Source: Oscillospiraceae bacterium
Lineage (GTDB): Bacteria > Bacillota > Clostridia > Oscillospirales > JAGBHD01
Length of the DNA: 43,935 bases
Direction of reading: 5' to 3'
Assembly: GCA_018110785.1 (NCBI GenBank)
Contig: JAGBHD010000059.1
Coordinates: forward strand, 1 to 43,935
The position numbers and the translations under genes were made by a program. Positions 1-4,766 of this stretch are shown piece after piece; the stretch's first letter is position 1; every line of letters begins with the position of its first letter. The notes beneath the pieces are model-generated. The model saw only the letters and a list, made by a program, of their open reading frames with translations. It was not told where the DNA came from and made no database searches.

Positions 1-951
1 CAAGCATCCATGCAAAAAATGCTTCAAAATGTTCATTATATTGGGAAGGTTGTTTGGAATCTGCGAAAAACAATTGAAATTGTTGAAGAAGGTGAAATTC
101 TAAAAACAAGACCAAAATCAAAAATTGGTGAATTTTTGGTCTATGAAGGCAGACATGAAGGCATTGTCCCACTTGAACTGTTTAATGCAGCGCAAGAAAA
201 AATGGGAAGAAATCACCGCGCAAAGCCAAAAACTAAAGTCAGAAATCCGCTTGCAAGCCTTCTGTGGTGTCAATGTGGAAGGGCAATGTCTTTGAGAACC
301 TACAAAAAAGATGGCAAAGAAAGAGCGCCTGCAAGATTGCTTTGTGATGGTCAAGCCCACTGTGGAACAGGTTCTTGTTTATATGAAGAAATGATTGAAA
401 GAATTGTTGATGTTTTGAAACAGTGCATTGAAGATTTTGAAATCCGCTTGCAGAATGATGAAGGCAATTCACTCAAACTTCATGCAAGGCTTGTAAAAAA
501 TCTTGAAAAGAAAATGAAAGACCTTCAGGCAAAAGAACTGGCGCAATGGGAACAGCAATCACATCCTGATCCATCACAAAGAATGCCAGCAGAAATTTTC
601 AAACAGTTGAATGAAAAACTGTTGAAGGAAAAAGAAGAAGTTCAACAGGCTTTGTGTGCGGCTTACGAATCTATGCCAGAACCAGTTGATTATGAAGAAA
701 AACTTGTAAAATTCAAAGATGCCCTTGAAGCATTGCAAAATCCTGATGTGGATGCAGCAACAAAAAACAGGCTGTTGAAAGCCTGTATTGAAAGAATTGA
801 CTATTCAAGGGAAAAGCCGCAAAGGATAAAAAGCCAACAAATAAAATATTATGATAAGGAATTAAAGAAAACGCGCCACAAATCACCATTGAAAACAGGC
901 GGAAACTGGACAAGCCCACCGATTGAAATTGATGTAAAACTGAAGGTGTAA
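1..951 (+). CDS. Large serine recombinase, C-terminal part (5' end outside window)
   Basis: The reading frame is open to the left edge (the codons before the first ATG at 10 read Q-A-S), so this is the C-terminal part of a longer protein. The visible 316 residues contain the end of the Recombinase domain (NVHYIGKVVWN and a GRHEGIVPLELF stretch), then a zinc-ribbon-like segment with CQCGRAM and two later cysteines (LLCDGQAHC), then a long charged coiled-coil of roughly residues 130-240. This order is typical of large serine integrases of phages and integrative elements. The catalytic resolvase domain must lie to the left. The gene converges on the truncated cotJC and stops about 25 bp before it, as expected for an integrase next to its own attachment site. 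Confidence 0.88.
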   Translation, partial: QASMQKMLQNVHYIGKVVWNLRKTIEIVEEGEILKTRPKSKIGEFLVYEGRHEGIVPLELFNAAQEKMGRNHRAKPKTKVRNPLASLLWCQCGRAMSLRTYKKDGKERAPARLLCDGQAHCGTGSCLYEEMIERIVDVLKQCIEDFEIRLQNDEGNSLKLHARLVKNLEKKMKDLQAKELAQWEQQSHPDPSQRMPAEIFKQLNEKLLKEKEEVQQALCAAYESMPEPVDYEEKLVKFKDALEALQNPDVDAATKNRLLKACIERIDYSREKPQRIKSQQIKYYDKELKKTRHKSPLKTGGNWTSPPIEIDVKLKV

Positions 952-985
952 TTTTTTTGCACCTTTCATTTCCATCATTGATGTG
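1..985. mobile_element. Right end of an integrated prophage or integrative element inside cotJC
   Basis: Inference from two directly visible facts: a serine recombinase gene ends at 951, and the cotJC reading frame entering from the right loses family similarity at about 975-990. Most of the element lies to the left of the window, so its size and cargo are unknown. The exact right boundary cannot be fixed without the other junction, because serine-integrase core identities are only a few bases long. Confidence 0.7.
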
Positions 986-1000
986 CAGGTTCCTCGGTTC
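970..1000. other. Candidate attachment-site junction (att) within cotJC codons
   Basis: Read leftward, the cotJC frame gives TDIGTEEPAHQ and then a stop. CotJC proteins normally read TDIGTEELAHLE here, so similarity is lost at about the histidine codon. The crossover is therefore probably within these roughly 30 bases. The placement is inferred. The partner junction to the left would be needed to define the shared core. Confidence 0.5.
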
Positions 1001-1184
1001 CAATGTCAGTAAGCAATCCTTTAACCTTCGAATCGGGGGCAGTGTATCGCTGACTTAAATAGCGAAGCGATGCCGCAGTTTCGCCGTCGGGACCGCCAAG
1101 CTGGCTTATAATAACCTTTGCCAAGGCGGGATTAGGATTTTTTATTTTAACCGGATATTGTAATTTTTTCTCATAAACCCACAT
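975..1184 (-). pseudogene. cotJC: Spore coat protein CotJC, N-terminal fragment interrupted by the element
   Basis: The 69-residue product begins MWVYEKKLQYP and contains KNPNPALAKVIISQLGGPDG, SLRYLSQRYT and LLTDIGTEE, which is the conserved start of CotJC, a manganese-catalase-family protein of the inner spore coat usually about 190 residues long. Only about the first third is present and the metal-binding four-helix body is missing. It starts 3 bp after the cotJB stop, in the usual cotJA-cotJB-cotJC order. The frame ends in PAHQ-stop where the recombinase-bearing DNA begins. Whether the gene is dead or is restored by excision during sporulation cannot be told from this window. Confidence 0.85.
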
Positions 1185-1187
1185 AGA

Positions 1188-1442
1188 TTAAGCCTCCGTT
1201 TCCCAAGGCCAAGGGCCGTCAACATAACTAAATCGGTCCTTATAACCCTCGTAGCCAACAGCGGTTATCGGACCATATTTTTCCTGATAATCTGCTAAGG
1301 CTTCTTTTCTTAATTTCTGATATTTCTTAAAGTATTCTAATGCTTCTCTGTTCTCAGGGTGGGTATCTAAAAAGAGATGCACCTCTTTGAGAACAAAATC
1401 AGCAATCTGCAAACGTTTTAAAAGTGTTTTTCTCTCGTTCAA
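1188..1442 (-). CDS. cotJB: Spore coat protein CotJB
   Basis: This 84-residue protein has the CotJB pattern: a short helical start, LFLDTHPENREALEYF, the YGPITA segment and the conserved C-terminus DGPWPWE. CotJB is a small protein of the inner spore coat encoded between CotJA and CotJC, and its exact role is unknown. The ATG overlaps the cotJA stop by 4 bp (ATGA type), implying translational coupling. The length matches the family and nothing suggests decay, although the next gene of the operon is interrupted. Confidence 0.9.
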   Translation of the reverse strand: MNERKTLLKRLQIADFVLKEVHLFLDTHPENREALEYFKKYQKLRKEALADYQEKYGPITAVGYEGYKDRFSYVDGPWPWETEA

Positions 1443-1675
1443 CAGTCATTCCTCCCCAAAAAAGGTTTGTCGAGTTCCTCGAAAATAGTGCCTCTTGTAA
1501 ATCCTATTTCGGACGAGTATATCTTCTGCCATTTCTGCTGAGGAACATACGCCATTGCTAAAGCACAGTCGCTCGACAGCTCGCAGCCTTCATCGCAAGC
1601 TTTCTCTCTGCGCTGAGGATAAGCTGTAGAAGCCGTTCTAACTTCCCAATTAAAAACTTGTCTTGAGTCCTTCAA
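1439..1675 (-). CDS. cotJA: Spore coat-associated protein CotJA
   Basis: The 78-residue product carries the CotJA signature LAMAYVPQQKWQKIYSSE followed by RGTIFEELDKPF. In Bacillus the cotJ operon is transcribed in the mother cell under sigma-E. The start is a TTG at 1675, chosen because AGAGGAG lies 8 bases upstream and no ATG is available. The N-terminus contains a cysteine-bearing segment (CDEGCELSSDC) before the conserved core. It is the first gene of a tight leftward operon with cotJB and the broken cotJC. Confidence 0.87.
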   Translation of the reverse strand: MKDSRQVFNWEVRTASTAYPQRREKACDEGCELSSDCALAMAYVPQQKWQKIYSSEIGFTRGTIFEELDKPFLGRNDC

Positions 1676-1713
1676 AAGAACTTCTCCTCTCTGAAAGAGC
1701 AGCCTTCCTATTC

Positions 1714-1754
1714 ATTCTATGCAAAGATGCGCTATGGCGCAACTGACAGTTGCG
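1714..1754 (-). promoter_or_regulatory. Possible cotJ promoter -10 and overlapping inverted repeats
   Basis: On the minus strand, CATAGAAT (1714-1721) lies about 40 bp upstream of cotJA and differs at one position from the sigma-E -10 consensus CATACAAT. No convincing ATA-type -35 is found at the right distance, so this is tentative. Just upstream are two overlapping inverted repeats: TGCGC-TATG-GCGCA (1728-1741) and CGCAACTG-A-CAGTTGCG (1738-1754). They share bases and could not form at the same time. Confidence 0.3.
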
Positions 1755-1827
1755 AAAGTTCCAGTTATGATTGCTTGTTTTATCCGCTAAATAATGCTAA
1801 TATACACTTAAAAGGAGGTTAACACTT

Positions 1828-2340
1828 ATGAGTTTATCTGAAAAAATTATATGTTGCAGAAAAAAAGCTATGCTCTCCCAAGAAGCTTTAGCAGAAAAGC
1901 TTGGTGTTTCCCGTCAAGCTGTCAGCAAATGGGAAACGGGAGAAAGCACACCCGACGCTTCAAACCTTTTAGCCTTGGCAAAAGCTCTGGGAACAACAGT
2001 CGATTGGCTTTTGTCTCCCGAAGAAGCCGAGCCTTTATCCCCAAAATCAGAAAATCTGTTGTCATTTATAAAAACTACAGCGCAGAAGTATGGTTGGCTC
2101 AGCAGTATCCCTCTTATATTGGGCGGTCTCTTCTTTTCTCTTCAGGGAATATTATTAAGATACTTTGCAACATCAGATTATAAAGATCTTCCCGATATTA
2201 TGTGGGAAACAATGAAAGACTCTGTTCTCAAAAACTCCCCTCTTTATCTTTTCGGAAATGTTCTTTTTGTCCTTGGAATAACCATCTCTGTAGCAGGCAT
2301 AATTCTTGCTATAGCCCTTAAAAGGCTATCTAAGAAATGA
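1828..2340 (+). CDS. XRE-family regulator with C-terminal membrane segments
   Basis: The first roughly 65 residues form a classic helix-turn-helix of the XRE family (SQEALAEKLGVSRQAVSKWETG, then a helix ending TVDWLLSPEE). The remaining part has two hydrophobic helices at about residues 94-112 and 140-164, followed by a basic tail (LKRLSKK). Membrane-tethered XRE proteins of this design are common in Firmicutes, but their targets are usually unknown. The ATG at 1828 is preceded by AAAAGGAGG. Its 3' end overlaps by 11 bp the end of the convergent small gene at 2330-2536. Confidence 0.85.
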   Translation: MSLSEKIICCRKKAMLSQEALAEKLGVSRQAVSKWETGESTPDASNLLALAKALGTTVDWLLSPEEAEPLSPKSENLLSFIKTTAQKYGWLSSIPLILGGLFFSLQGILLRYFATSDYKDLPDIMWETMKDSVLKNSPLYLFGNVLFVLGITISVAGIILAIALKRLSKK

Positions 2341-2536
2341 AATCCTCTAAAACATCGCATAAATGTATCGGATCGAGGGATAATTCATTGATAAGCGAAA
2401 CAAATTCCAATGCTCTATCCTTTTCCGTAAACGCATCAGGAATTTTTATTCCCGCCGATCTGCAAACTACAGCATATGCAAAATAAAATCCTATATAACG
2501 ATTAAAATACAGTTCTCTTTTTACCGAATAAATCAT
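2330..2536 (-). CDS. Small uncharacterised protein (68 aa) under repressor control
   Basis: The reading frame extends further upstream, but the supported start is the ATG at 2536, where GGGAGG sits 6 bases upstream. A strong promoter (TTGACA-17 bp-TATATT) lies at the right distance. The 68-residue product begins MIYSVKRELYFNRYIGFYFAYAV and ends with a DPIHLCDVLEDF helix. I do not recognise the family and see no motif that assigns a function. It is divergent from the XRE-S24 repressor gene at 2675, and a 17-bp operator overlaps its predicted transcription start, so repression by that protein is likely. Confidence 0.6.
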   Translation of the reverse strand: MIYSVKRELYFNRYIGFYFAYAVVCRSAGIKIPDAFTEKDRALEFVSLINELSLDPIHLCDVLEDFIS

Positions 2537-2552
2537 AGTATCCCTCCCGTCT

Positions 2553-2657
2553 GTGTCTTGTTTAGACACCCTAAATATATCAGAAGAAGCTCCTATTGTC
2601 AATGCTTTTCCAAAAAATAGTTGACTTTTAGGATACAACAGTGTATTATTAAGACAT
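2553..2657. promoter_or_regulatory. Divergent promoters with two matching operators
   Basis: Minus strand: -35 TTGACA (2597-2602), 17 bp, -10 TATATT (2574-2579), driving the 68-aa gene. Plus strand: -35 TTGACT (2621-2626), 17 bp, -10 TATTAT (2644-2649), driving the repressor. Operator 1 is GTGTCT-TGTTT-AGACAC (2553-2569), a perfect 6-bp-arm inverted repeat at the minus-strand start site. Operator 2 (2641-2657) matches it at 13 of 17 positions and covers the plus-strand -10. This layout is typical of an autoregulated phage-type repressor. Confidence 0.75.
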
Positions 2658-2674
2658 CAAAGGGTGTGATTTAT

Positions 2675-3268
2675 ATGAATATCGGAGATAAAATAAGAGC
2701 CGCTCGAATAAATAAAAATTTAACCCAAGAGGAGCTGGGCGCCCTATTGGGTATTCAAAAATCTGCCGTTGCAAAATATGAAAACGGTAGGGTTGTTAAT
2801 ATTAAAATGGGAACTTTGCAGAAAATCTGTGAAGTGCTGGATATGAAAGCCTCCGAACTGATTTATGAAACCCTCGAATCCGAATCAGAGCTTCTCTCCC
2901 GATATCCGCTTTTTAAAGATAAGTCTTCCTCTGAGCTTTTGGTATCAGACGGCAGCGCCCAGCTAACAAAAAAGGAAGACTATCTTATTATAACTATTAA
3001 AGACAACAGTATGGCAGATGACCGAATTTTGCCTGGAGATGCCGTTTTTATAAAAAAACAGTTCACCGTTAATAACGGTGAACTAGCCGCTGTTTCAATA
3101 AATAATCAAGAGCCTATTATCAGAAGATTTTTCTATTACCCGAAAGAGGACAAGCTCGTTCTCAGCGCAGGAAACCGATTGGCTGAGCCTTTGGTATTCT
3201 TAAACGACGCTATAAACAATGTTAAAATCATAGGCAAGGCTATTTCTTTTCAAAGCAGAATCATATAA
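2675..3268 (+). CDS. XRE-S24 repressor (LexA/CI-like), probably not self-cleaving
   Basis: The protein has 197 residues. Residues 1-64 are an XRE helix-turn-helix (LTQEELGALLGIQKSAVAKYENG). Residues about 100-190 are an S24 peptidase-like fold containing the DNSM motif with Ser112 and the PGDAVFIKK strand. The usual catalytic lysine position (consensus VKRF) reads IRRF, giving Arg150, and no Ala-Gly or Cys-Gly cleavage dipeptide is visible in the linker. The ATG at 2675 was chosen over an upstream in-frame codon because AAAGGGTG precedes it and the promoter elements lie just upstream. It probably represses itself and the divergent 68-aa gene. Confidence 0.85.
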   Translation: MNIGDKIRAARINKNLTQEELGALLGIQKSAVAKYENGRVVNIKMGTLQKICEVLDMKASELIYETLESESELLSRYPLFKDKSSSELLVSDGSAQLTKKEDYLIITIKDNSMADDRILPGDAVFIKKQFTVNNGELAAVSINNQEPIIRRFFYYPKEDKLVLSAGNRLAEPLVFLNDAINNVKIIGKAISFQSRII

Positions 3269-3315
3269 AATCCAAAATTTACGCGCCTGCGTACACATAA
3301 TGAAATATATTGATA

Positions 3316-3348
3316 TACAATCTCCTTAAAAATATTTTTAAGGAGATT
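3316..3348 (+). promoter_or_regulatory. 30-bp perfect palindrome covering the Shine-Dalgarno of the next gene
   Basis: Bases 3319-3348 are a perfect palindrome with arms AATCTCCTTAAAAAT and its reverse complement. The right arm contains AAGGAG, the ribosome binding site of the small XRE gene at 3354. As RNA it would form a hairpin hiding that site. As DNA it could be an operator. A possible -10 TACAAT (3316-3321) overlaps the left edge. If that is the real promoter, transcripts would start inside the palindrome and the operator reading is favoured. Confidence 0.55.
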
Positions 3349-3353
3349 TATTT

Positions 3354-3593
3354 ATGAATAAAGAAAGTGTAGCATTATCAATTAAACAATTTCTTGATAA
3401 TATAGTTTATCTTAGAAAAAAATCAGGGCTTTCAAAAAAAGAAATGACAAAAATTCTCGGTATCAGTATAGGAACTCTTAACAAGATAGAAAAAGGGGAC
3501 ATCCCGCCTTTATTGAAAGCTGAGATTGTTTTTAATGTTTCAGATTATTTTAATATATCAACAGAAGATCTGTTCCGTAAATTATCTGATTAA
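3354..3593 (+). CDS. Small XRE-family DNA-binding protein
   Basis: This 79-residue protein consists almost entirely of one helix-turn-helix of XRE type: YLRKKSGLSKKEMTKILGIS, then GTLNKIEKG, then a C-terminal helix (DYFNISTEDLF). It has no effector domain. Such single-domain proteins act as repressors or partners of other regulators in mobile elements. The ATG is preceded by AAGGAG, which is itself part of a 30-bp perfect palindrome. It lies 85 bp downstream of the XRE-S24 gene on the same strand and may be its own unit. Confidence 0.8.
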   Translation: MNKESVALSIKQFLDNIVYLRKKSGLSKKEMTKILGISIGTLNKIEKGDIPPLLKAEIVFNVSDYFNISTEDLFRKLSD

Positions 3594-3608
3594 GTCTTAG
3601 CTTTATTA

Positions 3609-3637
3609 TTGAATTATTTTACACTATATGATAAAAT
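3609..3637 (+). promoter_or_regulatory. Promoter of the small hydrophobic peptide transcript
   Basis: -35 TTGAAT (3609-3614), 17 bp, -10 TAAAAT (3632-3637). The predicted start at about 3644 coincides with the first base of the long inverted repeat at 3645, which places the whole repeat arm at the 5' end of the transcript. Confidence 0.6.
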
Positions 3638-3705
3638 AATATGTGAAATAAGGCATACCTAAACGGTAGGCGGTTGGCCCTCTTTGGTATAAAGGGGGTG
3701 ATGCT

Positions 3706-3777
3706 ATGGAGTATTATTTCCTTTTAGTTTTAATACTTATTGTAGCCACAGGTTACATAACGAGCATAAAAAAATAA
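3706..3777 (+). CDS. Putative type I toxin, 23-residue hydrophobic peptide
   Basis: The reading frame is 23 codons long: MEYYF, then a hydrophobic run rich in L, I and V, then GYITSIKK. It is one membrane-spanning helix with a basic tail, as in holin-like or type I toxin peptides. The ribosome binding site AAAGGGGGTGAT is an almost complete match to the 16S rRNA end, so this tiny frame is probably translated. Promoter, 5'-3' pairing arms and a convergent antisense RNA surround it. It does not closely resemble Fst or TxpA in sequence. Assignment rests on architecture, so function is inferred. Confidence 0.65.
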   Translation: MEYYFLLVLILIVATGYITSIKK

Positions 3778-3850
3778 CCGCCCAACCCTGCAAAAGTTAG
3801 CGGTTATTCGCAACATTTCAGGCCAACCGTCTATCGGTGTGCCTTATTTC
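3768..3850 (-). ncRNA. Putative antisense antitoxin RNA (about 80 nt)
   Basis: A minus-strand promoter (TTGACA at 3880-3885, 17 bp, TATATT at 3857-3862) predicts a start near 3850. An intrinsic terminator follows: stem AATAACCGC/GCGGTTATT (3773-3781 with 3800-3808) and, reading leftward, a run of at least six T. The RNA would be complementary to the end of the peptide gene and the 3' half of its transcript. Antitoxin RNAs overlapping the toxin 3' end are known, for example RatA with txpA. No protein is encoded. Confidence 0.6.
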
Positions 3851-3856
3851 ATCTAT

Positions 3857-3885
3857 AATATAGCACATTGTCCCCTTGTTGTCAA
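3857..3885 (-). promoter_or_regulatory. Strong antisense promoter
   Basis: TTGACA (3880-3885), exactly 17 bp, TATATT (3857-3862) on the minus strand. No protein gene lies immediately downstream on this strand. The next element is the terminator at 3773-3808, which supports a short RNA product. Confidence 0.7.
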
Positions 3886-3921
3886 GTCAATTCACATCAT
3901 CTATAAACTAAAAGTATATTT

Positions 3922-4299
3922 TTATCTTTTATTAACCCCAAGTATTCCGCCAATTATTCCTGAAACAAGGCAGATAATAAGCTTGAAGATAGCAACAAGA
4001 CCTATTTCCCCTATAACGGCAAAGGAAATTGCAAAAAGCAAAATATATGTAGCTCCGCCTGCTATAAGCCCGTTGATTATTCCGCGCGACCTGTTTATAG
4101 CTCCGCTCATAAATCCCGCGCCTACGCAACCAAGGGTTAATGCGATAGTAGAAAAGGCAGAAAAAAGCGAATGCGGCATATCAACATTCGCAGCTACCGC
4201 AGCGGTAATTGAGATAACAACCGTACTTATAATAAGCCCCAAAAGCACACTTAGCGCAGTTATTTTTATTTTCTTTAATATGCCTCCCGTTTCTTCCAT
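3922..4299 (-). CDS. TIGR04086-type membrane protein
   Basis: The 125-residue protein has four hydrophobic helices separated by short glycine-rich turns (for example GCVGAGFMSGAINRSRG and GIIGGILGVNKR). This fits the TIGR04086/YrzE-like family, whose members commonly sit next to yajC in Clostridia. Its biochemical role is unknown. The annotated ATG (4299) immediately follows the T-run of the yajC terminator and has no well-spaced ribosome binding site. A GGGAGG a few codons inside the frame could serve a slightly later non-ATG start, so the N-terminus is uncertain. Confidence 0.72.
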   Translation of the reverse strand: MEETGGILKKIKITALSVLLGLIISTVVISITAAVAANVDMPHSLFSAFSTIALTLGCVGAGFMSGAINRSRGIINGLIAGGATYILLFAISFAVIGEIGLVAIFKLIICLVSGIIGGILGVNKR

Positions 4300-4300
4300 A

Positions 4301-4354
4301 AAAAAACACCCGACTCCTCTCTTTTTACTAAAAGATATGAGGGATTCGGGTGTT
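4301..4354 (-). terminator. Terminator downstream of yajC
   Basis: On the minus strand, AACACCCGA (4346-4354) pairs with TCGGGTGTT (4305-4313), followed by further T. The 32-base loop can pair internally (CCCTC with GAGG-type segments). The T-run touches the start codon of the downstream membrane protein gene, so expression of that gene probably depends on read-through. Confidence 0.7.
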
Positions 4355-4365
4355 TTATGTTTTAT

Positions 4366-4701
4366 TTATGCATCGTGCTGAGTTTCGTTGCTCTGGATTG
4401 CCCAGCGCTTAATTCTTATCTTAGAGCGGTCGGAACCGGTTTCAATAACGATATGATCCTCTTTCAAGGAAACAACTCTGCCGATAATTCCGCCGATGGT
4501 AACTATCTCATCGCCAATCTCTAAGCTTTCTCTCATTTTTGCCGCTTCTTTTTCTTTTTTCTTCTGCGGACGAATGAGAATAAAATAGAAAGCAACAAAA
4601 ACTATAGCCATCATTATAAGCGAACCATACATCTCCCAGCCTGAAGCTGCCGGAGCTGTATCTGTTGCCGCTTCGCTTGCTAATAAAAACATATTAAGCA
4701 T
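4366..4701 (-). CDS. yajC: Preprotein translocase subunit YajC
   Basis: The 111-residue protein has one N-terminal membrane helix (residues about 26-42), the family motif FYFILIRPQKKKEKE directly after it, and the cytoplasmic beta domain with LEIGDEIVTIGGIIGRV. YajC associates with the SecDF-YajC complex that assists the SecYEG channel. The start at 4701 has GGAG about 8 bases upstream. An in-frame ATG three codons later is also possible. A terminator follows the gene. Confidence 0.93.
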   Translation of the reverse strand: MLNMFLLASEAATDTAPAASGWEMYGSLIMMAIVFVAFYFILIRPQKKKEKEAAKMRESLEIGDEIVTIGGIIGRVVSLKEDHIVIETGSDRSKIRIKRWAIQSNETQHDA

Positions 4702-4730
4702 ATTTTTTCTCCTTATATTTATTTATAAAT

Positions 4731-4754
4731 TCCGGCGGTCATAAGGCCGCCGGA
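4731..4754 (-). terminator. Hairpin between pckG and yajC
   Basis: TCCGGCGG (4731-4738) pairs perfectly with CCGCCGGA (4747-4754) around an 8-base loop. The downstream minus-strand bases are A/T rich but lack a clean T-run, so termination may be partial or factor-assisted. Confidence 0.55.
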
Positions 4755-4766
4755 GATTTTATAAGC

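Larger units (their letters stand above)
3645..3850. repeat. Long imperfect inverted repeat framing a putative type I toxin gene
   Basis: The left arm (3645-3679) and right arm (3821-3850) are reverse complements, apart from about 5 extra bases in the left arm and a few G-T type differences. Both outer ends read GAAATAAGGC on their own strands. In the plus-strand transcript the two arms would pair the 5' and 3' ends, a fold known from type I toxin mRNAs. The minus-strand RNA begins with the same kind of sequence. Confidence 0.75.

Noticed and set aside
10-951. Taking the first ATG at base 10 as the true start of the recombinase
   Set aside because: The frame is open to the window edge and the product lacks the catalytic resolvase domain, so the gene begins outside the window.
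3706-3850. Direct relationship of the 23-aa peptide locus to the Fst (par) system
   Set aside because: The peptide sequence differs from Fst, and the antisense overlaps the 3' end of the gene, unlike the par layout with shared terminator and paired direct repeats. Only the general type I architecture is retained.
3839-4381. 180-codon plus-strand frame opposite the TIGR04086-like gene
   Set aside because: It lies antisense to a membrane protein with clear family features and has a proline/isoleucine-rich composition typical of reversed hydrophobic helices. No ribosome site is seen.
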